Shown in pieces: positions 16,841 through 26,482 of a stretch of 64,000 bases of DNA (position 1 is its first letter; each line of letters starts with the position of its first letter). A program made the translations under genes and the position numbers. The DNA is from Aureimonas jatrophae. Lineage in GTDB: Bacteria; Pseudomonadota; Alphaproteobacteria; Rhizobiales; Rhizobiaceae. The DNA lies in the NCBI RefSeq assembly GCF_900104035.1, contig NZ_FNIT01000005.1:124001-188000 (forward strand), in the 5' to 3' direction. The notes below the pieces were generated by a model. The model made no database searches and had not been told where the DNA came from. It was given only the letters and a program-made list of their open reading frames with translations.

Positions 16841-17902
16841 ATGAACGCGCCCGTCACGATCGACCCCTCCACCGCGATCGGCCCCCTGCCCGCCGGACAT
16901 CCGGCCGTGGCGCCCAAACGGGTCGGCGTCCTGCTCGTGAACCTCGGCACGCCGGACGGCACGAGCTACTGGCCGATGCGGCGCTACCTGCGCGAGTTCC
17001 TGTCGGACAAGCGCGTGATCGAGTGGCCGCGCGCCCTTTGGTACCCGATCCTGCACGGCATCGTGCTCAACACGCGGCCCAAGAAGTCGGGGCATGCCTA
17101 CGACCAGATCTGGAACCGCGAGCGCGGCGAGAGCCCGTTGCGCACTTTCACGCGCGCTCAGGGCGAGGAACTCGCCGAGCGTCTGGCCGGCCATGAGACG
17201 ATTCGCGTCGACTGGGCCATGCGCTACGGCAACCCCTCGATCGCCAGCCGGATCGACGCGTTGATCGAGCAAGGGTGCGAGCGAGTCCTGTGCTTCCCGC
17301 TCTACCCGCAATATTCGGCCTCGACGACGGCGACCGTGAACGACAAGTTCTTCGAACACCTGTCGTCGCTGCGCTGGATGCCGGCGGTGCGCACCGTGCC
17401 GGCCTACCACGACGATCCCGTTTACATCGACGCGCTGGCTCGCTCGATCGAGACCCATCTGGCAAGCCTCGACTTCGAGCCCGAGCGCGTCGTCGCCTCC
17501 TATCACGGCATCCCGCAGAGCTACTTCCGCAAGGGCGACCCATACCACTGCCACTGCCAGAAGACCTCTCGCCTCCTGCAGGAGCGGCTCGGCTGGCCGA
17601 AGGGTCGTCTCATGACGACCTTCCAGTCGCGTTTCGGTCCGGAAGAGTGGCTGCAGCCCTATACCGACAAGACGGTGGAGGCGCTCGCCAAGGAGGGCGT
17701 CAAGCGCATTGCCGTTCTCAACCCCGGCTTTGTGTCGGACTGTCTGGAAACGCTGGAGGAGATCGCAGGCGAGGCCGGCGAGATCTTCCTGCACAACGGC
17801 GGGACGAACTTCTCCCACATCCCGTGCCTCAACGACTCCGCGCCGGGCATGGACGTGATCGAGCACCTCGTACGCCGCGAGCTGCGCGGCTGGGTGGAGT
17901 AG
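16841..17902 (+). CDS. hemH: Ferrochelatase
   Basis: 353 residues. It inserts ferrous iron into protoporphyrin IX, the last step of heme synthesis, at the inner membrane. Seen: VGVLLVNLGTPD, FPLYPQYSASTTATV, the active-site histidine in ASYHGIPQSYFRKGDPYHCH, LMTTFQSRFGPEEWLQPYT, NPGFVSDCLETLEEI and HIPCLND. The cysteines are those found in alphaproteobacterial ferrochelatases. It starts at ATG 16841 after omp10 and ends 3 bases before the convergent kdsD. Confidence 0.98.
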   Translation: MNAPVTIDPSTAIGPLPAGHPAVAPKRVGVLLVNLGTPDGTSYWPMRRYLREFLSDKRVIEWPRALWYPILHGIVLNTRPKKSGHAYDQIWNRERGESPLRTFTRAQGEELAERLAGHETIRVDWAMRYGNPSIASRIDALIEQGCERVLCFPLYPQYSASTTATVNDKFFEHLSSLRWMPAVRTVPAYHDDPVYIDALARSIETHLASLDFEPERVVASYHGIPQSYFRKGDPYHCHCQKTSRLLQERLGWPKGRLMTTFQSRFGPEEWLQPYTDKTVEALAKEGVKRIAVLNPGFVSDCLETLEEIAGEAGEIFLHNGGTNFSHIPCLNDSAPGMDVIEHLVRRELRGWVE

Positions 17903-17905
17903 CCC

Positions 17906-18898
17906 TCAGGCCACTCCGATCCGCAGGAGGTCGTGGACGCGCACGATTCCGACCGGCCGATCCCCTTCCACCACCATCAGAGCGGTGATCGAGGAGCTGT
18001 TCAGGATATCGAGCGCCTTCACGGCCAGCGTGTCGGCCCGGATGGTTTTCGGCGAGCGCGTCATCACGTCCTCGACGCGGCGCGTCATGAGATCGGACGA
18101 CAGGTTCCGGCGCAGGTCGCCGTCGGTGATGATGCCCGCAAGCTGCCCGTCGCGCACCACCGCGACGCAGCCGAGCCCCTTCTCCGACATCAGAAGGATC
18201 GCCTCCCCCATCGAGCTTCCCGCCTCCACGAGCGGCAGCGCGTCGCCCTTGTGCATGACGTCGCCGACATGGGTCAGCGCCGCGCCGAGCTGGCCACCGG
18301 GATGGAACACGCGGAAGTCGCCCGGCGTGAAGCCCCGCCGCTCCAGAAGGGCCACGGCCAGCGCGTCGCCGAGGGCCAGTTGCAACGTCGTCGAGGTGGT
18401 CGGCGCCAGACCGTGCGGACAGGCTTCCGCCGCCCGCGGCAAGACGAGCGCGATGTCGCTCTCCGAACCGAGCGCGGACGCCTCGCGCGAGGTGATGGCG
18501 ACCAGCGGGATGCGGAAGCGGCGAGTATAGGCGACGATGCCGCGCAGCTCCGCCGACTCGCCCGACCACGACATGGCGAGCACCGCGTCGTCGCGCCCGA
18601 TCATGCCGAGATCGCCGTGAACCGCCTCGGTCGGGTGGACGAAGAAGGCGGGCGTTCCGGTGGAGGCGAAGGTCGCCGCGATCTTGGCGCCGACGTGCCC
18701 GCTCTTGCCGACGCCGGTCACGATGAGCCGGCCGCGCAGCGCCGCGATCGCATCCAGCGCGCGCTCGAAGGGTTCGGCCAGCGGGCCCGCCAGCGACTGG
18801 GACAGGAGACGCAGCCCCTCGGCTTCGGTTTCCACCGTTCGAACGGCCGAGGCCGCGCCGGGCAAGGAGGAGGTCTCGATCTGGCACGAAGGCTGCAA
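17906..18898 (-). CDS. kdsD: Arabinose-5-phosphate isomerase, KpsF/GutQ family
   Basis: 330 residues. It interconverts ribulose-5-phosphate and arabinose-5-phosphate, the first step towards Kdo of lipopolysaccharide. Seen: a SIS sugar-isomerase domain (LIVTGVGKSGHVGAKIAATF, AVLAMSWSGESAEL, LVLPRAAEACPHGLAPTTST) followed by a CBS pair (about 205-330) with ADTLAVKALDILNSSSITAL and VVEGDRPVGIVRVHDLL. There is no ATG at the N-terminus; TTG at 18898 is the likely start, with a GTG 63 bases further in as the alternative. Neither has a strong ribosome site. Confidence 0.9.
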   Translation of the reverse strand: MQPSCQIETSSLPGAASAVRTVETEAEGLRLLSQSLAGPLAEPFERALDAIAALRGRLIVTGVGKSGHVGAKIAATFASTGTPAFFVHPTEAVHGDLGMIGRDDAVLAMSWSGESAELRGIVAYTRRFRIPLVAITSREASALGSESDIALVLPRAAEACPHGLAPTTSTTLQLALGDALAVALLERRGFTPGDFRVFHPGGQLGAALTHVGDVMHKGDALPLVEAGSSMGEAILLMSEKGLGCVAVVRDGQLAGIITDGDLRRNLSSDLMTRRVEDVMTRSPKTIRADTLAVKALDILNSSSITALMVVEGDRPVGIVRVHDLLRIGVA

Positions 18899-18987
18899 GG
18901 GTCGAACTGCCGAAGAGTTGCGGGTCTGTGATCCTCTAGACCTCCCAGCGCGGCGGCGCCAGCGGCGGTCCGGGGCGCAAGCTTGCG

Positions 18988-19017
18988 TTAACCATGCCGG
19001 TTTAGGGTTCGCTAACC
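18988..19017. promoter_or_regulatory. Three TTAACC-like elements before the beta-barrel gene
   Basis: TTAACC at 18988-18993 (in TTAACCAT, the CtrA half-site sequence), GGTTTA at 18999-19004 in opposite orientation, and CTAACC at 19012-19017. The first two form an inverted repeat with one mismatch. They lie 50-80 bases before the beta-barrel ATG. Confidence 0.35.
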
Positions 19018-19065
19018 AACGTGTCGTGCTGGACGGCGCGCGGCACGACGAATCAACGAGGCCCT

Positions 19066-20829
19066 ATGGGACGCTTTCGTGCACCGGCCGATCGCTGGCT
19101 GGCTGCCCTGATACTGGCCGGTCTCGGCGGAACGCCGGACGCGCTGGCTCAGGCGACCACGCCGCAGCAAACGCCGCCCATCCCGCCTGCGGAAACGAGC
19201 CTGGCCGAGCCGCCGCGCTTCTCGTCCGACGAGTTCACCCTGCGGGGCTCGAGCGAAGCGGATCTGGTTGATCCCGACGCGCCGCTGGCCGAGCCGTTGG
19301 ACCGGCGTCGCTCCGCACCCTCGGTCGCCAGCGATCGTCGGATCGACGAGACGGCGCCGCCATCCGACGATTCGGATCGAACGACGCCTGCCTTCGACCT
19401 GTTCAGCGGCCCGACCGCGCCGCAGCGCCAGAACCTGCCGGAAGCCGGCCCAGACGAGCGCAGCCCGCAGGCGCAGCCGGCGGGCGGCGTGGCCACCGCC
19501 ACCCGCGCCCGACCGCGCCGGCCCGGCCAGACCGCGGCGCTTTCGAGCGAGGACGCCAACCTCCTGCCGGGCGAGGAGCGCAGTGACGCCCTTCTTCTGC
19601 GTCGCTTCGATCCCGTGGGTCCCGTTCGCAGCCCGGTGCTCGACGACGTCGCGGCGACGCGGCGCCTCAACGGCGGCCTCGACGGGCTGCGAACCGTCCT
19701 GCCGCGACGCGCCGACGATCCGTTCGCGCCGATCGGCCTGCGCGTCGGGAGCTTCATCCTTTATCCCGCGCTCGAGCAGACGCTCGGCGGCTCCAGCAAC
19801 CTCACCAACACGCTGGACGGTCGCGAGGGCGCGCTCAGCCAGACGACCCTGTCCGGCCGCCTGGTCTCGGACTGGTCGCGCCATGCGGCCGAGCTCAACG
19901 CGCAGCTCGCCTATCGGCGCAACTTCGAAGGTCCGGTCGAGGAGGAACCCGAACTCGATGTCGGCGGCCGGGTCCGGCTCGACATCGACCACGTCACGAC
20001 GGGAACCCTGCGCGGCGCCCTGAGCCTGCGCCAGGACGATTCGATCCTGACCGGCACGCCGGACGTCGCTCGCAATCGGTCCGACGTTCTCGCCTACAGC
20101 CTGGGCGCCGACCTGACGCGCGCCTTTGGACGCGCAAGCGGGACCGCCACGCTGGAGGCCGTGCGCGAGGATCGCGAGCACGGCATCCTGCGCGAGACGG
20201 GCTTCGAGCCGGGACAAAGCTTCACGACGCTGACCGGCGCGCTGCGCGGCAGCTACGACATGGGATCGGCCTTCAAGCCGTTCCTGCTGGCCAGCCTCGG
20301 CCAACGCCTGTTCGACGACGATACGGCGCTCGGCACCTCGCGCGATGCCCTGATCCCGGCGCTGCGCACGGGGTTCGGGTTCGACTTCGGCGAGAAACTG
20401 TCGGGCGAGGTCGGGCTTGGCTACGCCTGGAACATTCCCGACAACGACGCGCTGCCGACCGACGGCAGTCCGACGGTCGACGCCCTTCTGGCCTGGTCGC
20501 CGCGCCGGGGCACGGACCTGTCGCTGCGCGCCTCGACCTTCTTCGAGCCCGACGCGGGCGGCATCGACACGGCGACGCTCTACCAGACGACGCTGGGCCT
20601 TCGTCACCGGGCGAGCGCCCGGCTGGATCTGGAGGGTGCGGGACAACTCGCCTGGCGCGTGCGCGACGCGAGCGGCACCGAGCGTATCCGCTCGGGAGAA
20701 GTCGGCCTCACATGGTGGGTCAACCGCCAGCTCGCGCTGATCGCGCGCTACCGGCACGACCGGTTCGAGGGCGTTCTCACGGACTACGACGCCGACACGG
20801 TGCGCATCGGCCTGCGCGTTCAAAGGTAG
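19066..20829 (+). CDS. Outer membrane beta-barrel protein (BBP2-like)
   Basis: 587 residues. A signal peptide (to about residue 29, DALAQ) is followed by a disordered Pro/Arg/Asp-rich segment to about 210, then a series of amphipathic beta strands: LRVGSFILYPALEQTLGGSS, GRLVSDWSRHAAELNAQLAY and many more, ending VNRQLALIARYRHDRFE and VRIGLRVQR with a hydrophobic-rich terminus usual for barrels. It resembles the putative beta-barrel porin 2 family (PF10082), often encoded near surface polysaccharide genes. galU is the convergent neighbour. The start is ATG 19066. A transport or export role is not provable from sequence. Confidence 0.8.
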   Translation: MGRFRAPADRWLAALILAGLGGTPDALAQATTPQQTPPIPPAETSLAEPPRFSSDEFTLRGSSEADLVDPDAPLAEPLDRRRSAPSVASDRRIDETAPPSDDSDRTTPAFDLFSGPTAPQRQNLPEAGPDERSPQAQPAGGVATATRARPRRPGQTAALSSEDANLLPGEERSDALLLRRFDPVGPVRSPVLDDVAATRRLNGGLDGLRTVLPRRADDPFAPIGLRVGSFILYPALEQTLGGSSNLTNTLDGREGALSQTTLSGRLVSDWSRHAAELNAQLAYRRNFEGPVEEEPELDVGGRVRLDIDHVTTGTLRGALSLRQDDSILTGTPDVARNRSDVLAYSLGADLTRAFGRASGTATLEAVREDREHGILRETGFEPGQSFTTLTGALRGSYDMGSAFKPFLLASLGQRLFDDDTALGTSRDALIPALRTGFGFDFGEKLSGEVGLGYAWNIPDNDALPTDGSPTVDALLAWSPRRGTDLSLRASTFFEPDAGGIDTATLYQTTLGLRHRASARLDLEGAGQLAWRVRDASGTERIRSGEVGLTWWVNRQLALIARYRHDRFEGVLTDYDADTVRIGLRVQR

Positions 20830-20840
20830 GTCCAAGGACC

Positions 20841-20870
20841 CGGGCGCGCGGGAGCCCTCCCGCGCGCCCG
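20841..20870. terminator. GC hairpin between convergent genes
   Basis: Perfect 14-base-pair stem: CGGGCGCGCGGGAG (20841-20854) and its complement (20857-20870) with a 2-base centre. No T-tract follows, so it is either a weak terminator or a stabilising hairpin for both convergent transcripts. Confidence 0.55.
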
Positions 20871-20876
20871 TCGCGT

Positions 20877-21797
20877 CTACTCGGCGGCGGCGCTGCGCGT
20901 CTCGGCGCGGCGCTCGGCCGGCTCTACCGTTTCCATCAGCTCCTTCAGGTCGTCGAAGACCTTGCCGCGGATGTCCCGGCGCCAGAGCGCGAAGGCGACG
21001 TTGGCTTGGATGAAGCCCTCCTTCGAGCCGCAGTCGAAGGTGCGACCCTCGAACGGGTAGGCGAAGAAGTCCTGGTTCTGGGCGAGCTTGAGCATGCCGT
21101 CAGTCAGCTGGATCTCGTTGCCGGCACCCTTCTCCTGGGTCGAGAGGATGTCGAAGATCTCCGGCTGAAGAATGTATCGGCCCGAAATGAAGTAGTTGGA
21201 GGGGGCGTCTTCGGGCTTGGGCTTCTCCACCATGCCGTCGATGCGGAAGCCGGAGCCGCGCGTCTCGCCCTGGCCCACGATGCCGTACTTGTTGGTTTCC
21301 TTCGGGTCGCACTGCTCGACCGAGATGACGTTGCCGCCGGTCTGCTCGTAGAGTTCAACCATCTTCTTCAGGCAGCCTTCCTCGGACTGCATGATCATGT
21401 CGGGCAGAAGCAGGGCGAAGGGCTCGGGGCCGACGAGATCGCGCGCGCACCAGACCGCATGGCCGAGGCCGAGCGGCGCCTGCTGACGCGTGAACGACGC
21501 GGTGCCGGCCGTCGGCTGCAGCTCGTCGAGAAGCGACAGCTCGGTCTTCTTGCCGCGCTCGGTCAGCGTGTTCACAAGCTCGACCTGGATGTCGAAGTAA
21601 TCCTCGATCACGCCCTTGTTGCGGCCGGTGACGAAGATCAGGTGCTCGATGCCGGCCTGGCGGGCCTCGTCCACCACGTACTGGATGACAGGCCGATCGA
21701 CCACCGTCAGCATTTCCTTCGGGATCGCCTTGGTGGCGGGAAGGAACCGCGTTCCCAGACCGGCCACCGGAAAGACTGCCTTCCGAACCTTGCGCAT
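20877..21797 (-). CDS. galU: UTP-glucose-1-phosphate uridylyltransferase
   Basis: 306 residues. It makes UDP-glucose for exopolysaccharide, LPS and cyclic glucan synthesis. Seen: [20 protein letters not shown] and [19 protein letters not shown] (nucleotide-binding signature), [34 protein letters not shown] and [19 protein letters not shown]. The ATG at 21795-21797 gives the family start. It is divergent from the lytic transglycosylase across a 221-base region with repeated GGTAAAG elements. Confidence 0.97.
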   Translation of the reverse strand: MRKVRKAVFPVAGLGTRFLPATKAIPKEMLTVVDRPVIQYVVDEARQAGIEHLIFVTGRNKGVIEDYFDIQVELVNTLTERGKKTELSLLDELQPTAGTASFTRQQAPLGLGHAVWCARDLVGPEPFALLLPDMIMQSEEGCLKKMVELYEQTGGNVISVEQCDPKETNKYGIVGQGETRGSGFRIDGMVEKPKPEDAPSNYFISGRYILQPEIFDILSTQEKGAGNEIQLTDGMLKLAQNQDFFAYPFEGRTFDCGSKEGFIQANVAFALWRRDIRGKVFDDLKELMETVEPAERRAETRSAAAE

Positions 21798-21897
21798 GCG
21801 ATCGTCCTTATGAGGTTGGATCGCGTTCTCAATAGATCACGGCATGATGATATGTCGACGGGACGGGCGGAGCCGCCGCGATTCCGCCGTGAAAAAC

Positions 21898-21954
21898 GGT
21901 AAAGAAGCGCTTGGCCGGAAGGCACCCCGTCCATCGTGGTAAAGGAAGCGTTTA
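21898..21954. promoter_or_regulatory. Direct repeats between galU and the transglycosylase gene
   Basis: GGTAAAGAAGCGCTT at 21898-21912 and GGTAAAGGAAGCGTTT at 21938-21953, exactly 40 bases (about four helical turns) apart. The second copy also reads as an inverted repeat, GTAAA-N7-TTTAC. They sit in the divergent promoter region and could bind one regulator twice. Confidence 0.35.
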
Positions 21955-22018
21955 CGAACGCTGCCGTAATCTACCGGAAGGCACGCAACCCACGACAGTG
22001 ACACTCAGGAGCGAACCC

Positions 22019-23251
22019 ATGCCCGTACCGACAAAGGCTCGCCTCTTCTCCCGCGCCGCCGCCATCGCGCTGGCCGCCACGCTTCTCCTGCCCGCGCTTC
22101 CGGCCCATGCCGACGCGGGCTTCCGCGCCTGGATCGCGGGGTTCGAGAAGACGGCGGTCGCGAACGGCGTTTCGCGCGACACCTACCGGCGCGTCTTCGC
22201 GGGTGTCGACACCCCCGATCCGGACGTTCTCGAGAAGGCCCGGTTCCAGCCCGAGTTCCGCGACACGATGTGGGACTATCTCGACAACCGCGTGAACGAG
22301 GAAAGCGTGGCGGAGGGGCGCCAGATGCTCCAGCGCTACAAGCCGTGGCTCGATCGGATCGAGAAGCGGTTCGGCGTGGATCGCACGGTGCTCCTGGCGA
22401 TCTGGTCGATGGAATCGAATTACGGCCGCATTCTGGAGCGCGCGGACGTCATGAAGAGCGTGCCGCAGGCGCTGGCGACCTTGGCCTACAAGGACGCCAA
22501 GCGCGCGAAGTTCGCACGCCAGCAGCTCATCGCCGCCCTGAAGATCGTCCAGGCTGGCCACGCGACACCCCAGACCCTGACCGGCTCCTGGGCCGGCGCG
22601 ATGGGTCACACGCAGTTCATTCCGACCAGCTACCAGGCCTATGCGGTGGACATGGACGGCAACGGGCATCCCGACATCTGGCGCTCGGTGCCCGACGCGC
22701 TGGCCACGGCCGCGAACCTTCTCGCCAAGAACGGCTGGCAGGGCGGCCGCACCTGGGGCTACGAGGTCGAGCTTCCCGCCGGCGTCAGCGCCAAGTCGCT
22801 CGGTTCGGGCAACCGCTCGATGTCGGCCTGGAAGAAGCTTGGCGTCCGCCGCGTGGCCGGCCGTGACTTCCCCTCCGGCGCAGAGACCGGCCGCCTCTAC
22901 CAGCCGGCGGGCGCGAACGGCCCGAGCTTCGTGCTGACCAAGAACTTCTCGGTGATCAAGCGCTACAACAACGCCGACAAGTACGCGCTCGCCGTCGGGC
23001 ATCTGGCCGACCGCATCGCGGGCGGCGGCGACTTCGTCGGTTCGTGGCCGCGCGGCTACGAGCCGCTCTCGATGACGGAACGCTACGAGGTACAGCAGCG
23101 CCTGACCCAGCACGGGTTGTACGACGGCAAGATCGACGGCAAGATCGGATCGGGCTCCAAGGTCGCGATCACGGCCTACCAGCGGCGCGCGGGGGTCGAG
23201 GAGGACGGCAACGCGTCCAAGGCTCTCCTCGACCTTCTGCGCAGGCATTAA
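22019..23251 (+). CDS. Lytic murein transglycosylase (MltB type) with peptidoglycan-binding domain
   Basis: 410 residues. A signal peptide (to about residue 32, AHADA) precedes the transglycosylase domain: catalytic glutamate in LLAIWSMESNYGRILE near residue 133, then GSWAGAMGHTQFIPTSYQAY and WGYEVELPAG. The C-terminal ~65 residues are a PG_binding_1 domain (RYEVQQRLTQHGLYDGKIDG). It cleaves glycan strands non-hydrolytically, leaving anhydro-muropeptides, in the periplasm. No lipobox is seen, so it is soluble or exported. The DUF459 gene starts 8 bases after the stop: one operon. Confidence 0.93.
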   Translation: MPVPTKARLFSRAAAIALAATLLLPALPAHADAGFRAWIAGFEKTAVANGVSRDTYRRVFAGVDTPDPDVLEKARFQPEFRDTMWDYLDNRVNEESVAEGRQMLQRYKPWLDRIEKRFGVDRTVLLAIWSMESNYGRILERADVMKSVPQALATLAYKDAKRAKFARQQLIAALKIVQAGHATPQTLTGSWAGAMGHTQFIPTSYQAYAVDMDGNGHPDIWRSVPDALATAANLLAKNGWQGGRTWGYEVELPAGVSAKSLGSGNRSMSAWKKLGVRRVAGRDFPSGAETGRLYQPAGANGPSFVLTKNFSVIKRYNNADKYALAVGHLADRIAGGGDFVGSWPRGYEPLSMTERYEVQQRLTQHGLYDGKIDGKIGSGSKVAITAYQRRAGVEEDGNASKALLDLLRRH

Positions 23252-23259
23252 AGGGCATC

Positions 23260-24675
23260 ATGGCGAAACACGGTATCGGCTCTTGGCGAAAGGCGACGCT
23301 CAGCGCAGCGGCGCTCCTCGTGGCCCTGTCCGCGGCCGTGCCGGAAGCCGATGCCCAACAGCGCCGCACGCTGATGGACATGCTGTTCGGCCGCGACGCG
23401 CCGCAGGCCGATCCGCGCGGATCGCAGGCCGCGCCCGGGCGCCGCGCGGCGCCACGCCCGCGCGCGGTGCGCAAGAAGCGACGCGACGCGGTCGCAGCGC
23501 CGAAGTCCGGTACCGGCCGGCGCAACGCCGCGACCGCCGCGGCGGGAGCGGCCGGTGGAGCGGCGGCCGTCGCGGCTGCGGCGGAACCGGTCGAGAAGAG
23601 CCAGACCGCTCGCAACGTCCTCGTGATCGGCGACTTCATGGCCGGATCGCTCGCCAAGGGGCTCGAGGACGCCGTCAGCGGCAATCGCGAGATCCGCATC
23701 ATCGCCAAAGCCAACGGCTCGTCGGGCCTGGTGCGCGACGATCACTACGACTGGCCGGCCTCGGTTGCGGCCCTGATCGACGAAACCAAGGCTTCCGCCG
23801 TGGTCGTGATGGTGGGCGCCAACGACCGGCAGGGTCTTCGCGATGCAGGCGAGACGGTTCCGCTGCGCTCCAAGGAGTGGAGCGCCCTCTACACGGCCCG
23901 GGCTGCAGCGCTGGCGGAGGCGGTCAAGTCACGCAACGTTCCCCTGATATGGGTCGGCATGCCCGCCTTCCAGTCGGAGCGCGCGACCGAGGACATGGTC
24001 TATCTCAACGACCTGTTCCGGGCCGCGGCCCTCAAGGTCGGCGGCGAGTTCGTGGATGTCTGGGGAGGCTTCGTCAGCGCCGACGGCACCTATACGACCT
24101 CCGGCCCCGACACGGCGGGGCAGACGGTGCGCTTGCGCAACTCCGACGGCATCACCATGACGCCGGCCGGACAGGACAAGCTCGCCTACTACGTGGAAAA
24201 ACCGATCACCAAGGTTCTCGGCCTCAGCGTGGACGACCTCGTGGCGACGCTGGGCGCGCAGCAACTCGGCGCGGGCGATCTCCCGACGGTCGGGGGCACC
24301 AGCCAGGCGGCGCTCGCTGTGTCGACCCCGCCGGTCTCGCTGTCGGATCCTCGTCTTGATGGCGGCGAGCATCTTCTGGGGTCCGAAGCGGCTACGGCCG
24401 GTCCCCAGCGCAACGGCGGCTCGCCGCGCGACGCGCTCGTGGTGAACGGCGGGGCGATCGCCGCTGCGGAAGGCCGCGCCGACAACTTCAGCTGGACCGG
24501 GCGGGGTACCGCGGTCTCGCCGCAGACCCGCGGCAACGCCATCGTGGCCCGAGGCTCGATCAGCCTCGAGGAGTTGCGCACCGGCGCACCGGCCGCCTCC
24601 GGCCCTCAACCCAACACCGACGCGGACGACGCCGCCAAGGCCCTTCGGCCAAGCCAGCCCGCCATCGCTCCCTGA
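23260..24675 (+). CDS. DUF459 SGNH-fold exported protein
   Basis: 471 residues. A signal peptide (to about 33) and a basic Arg/Ala/Pro region lead to an SGNH-hydrolase-like domain (about 118-325): NVLVIGDFMAGSLAKGLEDA, VVVMVGANDRQG (block with the Asn-Asp), and a late LAYYVEKPITKVLG. The catalytic serine block is normally GDS; here it reads GDF, so the nucleophile is missing and esterase activity is doubtful. The last 140 residues are low complexity. The gene is 8 bases behind the transglycosylase, suggesting a role in cell-wall modification. The function is unproven. Confidence 0.8.
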   Translation: MAKHGIGSWRKATLSAAALLVALSAAVPEADAQQRRTLMDMLFGRDAPQADPRGSQAAPGRRAAPRPRAVRKKRRDAVAAPKSGTGRRNAATAAAGAAGGAAAVAAAAEPVEKSQTARNVLVIGDFMAGSLAKGLEDAVSGNREIRIIAKANGSSGLVRDDHYDWPASVAALIDETKASAVVVMVGANDRQGLRDAGETVPLRSKEWSALYTARAAALAEAVKSRNVPLIWVGMPAFQSERATEDMVYLNDLFRAAALKVGGEFVDVWGGFVSADGTYTTSGPDTAGQTVRLRNSDGITMTPAGQDKLAYYVEKPITKVLGLSVDDLVATLGAQQLGAGDLPTVGGTSQAALAVSTPPVSLSDPRLDGGEHLLGSEAATAGPQRNGGSPRDALVVNGGAIAAAEGRADNFSWTGRGTAVSPQTRGNAIVARGSISLEELRTGAPAASGPQPNTDADDAAKALRPSQPAIAP

Positions 24676-24709
24676 CGGAAGATGCTGCCGGATCGTGATG
24701 CCGGAGACC

Positions 24710-24733
24710 GGCGAAGCGCTCCGGCGCTTCGCC
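24710..24733. terminator. Hairpin between convergent DUF459 and gltD genes
   Basis: Perfect 10-base stem GGCGAAGCGC (24710-24719) with its complement (24724-24733) and a TCCG tetraloop. No T-run; a modest bidirectional terminator at best. Confidence 0.5.
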
Positions 24734-24745
24734 GCAGGCAGACCG

Positions 24746-26200
24746 CTAGAGCGGCAGCGTGGTCGTGCCGGTGAGTTCCAGATCGATCGCGCGCGCGGCC
24801 TGCCGCCCTTCGCGGATCGCCCAGACTACCAGCGACTGGCCGCGCCGGACGTCGCCCGCCGCCCAGAGCTTTTCGACCGAGGTGCGGTAGCGCTTCTCGT
24901 CGGCCGCGACCGAGACGTTGCCGCGCGCATCGCGCTTGAGCTCCAGCCCCTCGCCCGCATCCTGAAGGAAACCGCCCTCGAAGGGCCCCGCGAAGCCGAT
25001 CGCGATGAAGGCGAGATCGGCCTTGATCACGAACTCGGTTCCCGCGATCGGCCGGCGCCGCTCGTCGACCTCGGCGCACTTCACGCCCGTCAGGATGCCG
25101 TCCTCGCCGACGAACTCCAGCGTCGCGACCTGGAACTCGCGCACGGCACCCTCGGCCTGGCTGGACGAGGTCCGCATCTTGGTGGCCCAGAAGGGCCAGA
25201 CCTCGAGCTTGTTCTCGGTCTTGGGCGGCTGGGGCCGGATGTCGAGCTGCGTGACCTTCACGGCACCCTGGCGGAACGCGGTACCGACGCAGTCGGACGC
25301 CGTGTCGCCGCCGCCTACCACCACGACATGCTTGGCACCGGCCCAGATTTCCTCGGTCGACCAGCCGCGCGCCGGCGTGTTCTCCCCGCCGACGCGCCGG
25401 TTCTGCTGCACGAGGTAGGGCATGGCGTCGTGGATTCCGGCGAGCCCGTTCTGCGGGATGCCGGCATCGCGCGGGCGTTCGGCGCCGCCGCAGTAGAGTA
25501 CGGCGTCGAACTCCGCCTGCAGGTCGGCCAGGCGCTTGTCGCGCCCGATCTCGACGCCGCAGTGGAAGGTCACGCCCTCGCCGCGCATCTGCTCGACGCG
25601 CCGGTCGATCCAGTGCTTCTCCATCTTGAAGTCGGGAATGCCGTAGCGCAGCAGGCCGCCGGGCCGCGTCTCGCGCTCGAAGACATGAACCTCGTGGCCG
25701 GCGCGGCCGAGTTGCTGGGCCGCCGCCATGCCGGCGGGACCCGAGCCGATCACGGCGACGCGCTTGCCCGTCTGCACCTTGGCCGGCTGCGGCTGGATGA
25801 GTCCGAGCGCATAGGCTTTGTCAGCGATCGCCTGCTCGACGGTCTTGATCGCGACCGGCGTATCCTCGAGGTTCAGCGTGCAGGCTTCCTCGCAAGGGGC
25901 GGGGCAGATGCGACCGGTGAACTCCGGGAAGTTGTTGGTGGAATGGAGGTTGCGCACCGCGCCCTCCCAGTCCCCGCCGTAGACGAGATCGTTCCAGTCC
26001 GGGATCTGGTTATGGATCGGACAGCCCGTCGGACCGTGGCAGTAGGGCACGCCGCAGTCCATGCAGCGGGCAGCCTGCTTGCCGACCTCGGCATCCGACA
26101 TCGGGAGCGTGAACTCGCGGAAGTGGCGGATGCGGTCGGACGCGGGCTGATATTTCGGAGTCTGGCGATCGATCTCGAGAAAGCCGGTGACCTTGCCCAT
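24746..26200 (-). CDS. gltD: Glutamate synthase small subunit
   Basis: 484 residues. It passes electrons from NADPH through FAD and Fe-S clusters to GltB. Seen: N-terminal Fe-S cysteines in [19 protein letters not shown] and [12 protein letters not shown], an FAD fold [20 protein letters not shown], an NADPH fold [18 protein letters not shown], and the C-terminal [21 protein letters not shown] start at the ATG at 26198-26200 (GGAGGG ribosome site). Unusually, it does not directly follow gltB: a GST gene and a small ORF lie between, and an element resembling the gltB operator lies about 210 bases upstream. Confidence 0.97.
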   Translation of the reverse strand: MGKVTGFLEIDRQTPKYQPASDRIRHFREFTLPMSDAEVGKQAARCMDCGVPYCHGPTGCPIHNQIPDWNDLVYGGDWEGAVRNLHSTNNFPEFTGRICPAPCEEACTLNLEDTPVAIKTVEQAIADKAYALGLIQPQPAKVQTGKRVAVIGSGPAGMAAAQQLGRAGHEVHVFERETRPGGLLRYGIPDFKMEKHWIDRRVEQMRGEGVTFHCGVEIGRDKRLADLQAEFDAVLYCGGAERPRDAGIPQNGLAGIHDAMPYLVQQNRRVGGENTPARGWSTEEIWAGAKHVVVVGGGDTASDCVGTAFRQGAVKVTQLDIRPQPPKTENKLEVWPFWATKMRTSSSQAEGAVREFQVATLEFVGEDGILTGVKCAEVDERRRPIAGTEFVIKADLAFIAIGFAGPFEGGFLQDAGEGLELKRDARGNVSVAADEKRYRTSVEKLWAAGDVRRGQSLVVWAIREGRQAARAIDLELTGTTTLPL

Positions 26201-26410
26201 GATGATGCCCTCCGTCGCCATCGTCCGGGCGTTCCGCTCAGCAAGGAAAGCCTGCCGCCGCGGGAGCCCCCGGGCCGGCCGGCCGCCTTTCCCAAGGTCC
26301 GCACCCGACGTGAACCGTCCTAACACAGGACCGCGCTCCCTCGGAACGCGGCCGATCGTGCCACCCCCTAGGGCACGACCGCGCCTCCGGGAAGCCTCGG
26401 CGAGCCCGGA

Positions 26411-26437
26411 AAATGCGACAGCATCACTGCCCTATTT
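26411..26437. promoter_or_regulatory. Half-match to the gltB palindrome, upstream of gltD
   Basis: ACTGCCCTATTT at 26426-26437 matches 11 of 12 bases of the right arm of the palindrome at 32264-32290 (read on its opposite strand). The left half (26411-26425) matches less well. It lies 211 bases upstream of the gltD start. Confidence 0.4.
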
Positions 26438-26482
26438 CGGGTGGGGACGCAAGGCTGGAACGGTTCGAGGAAGCGTTGGGCG

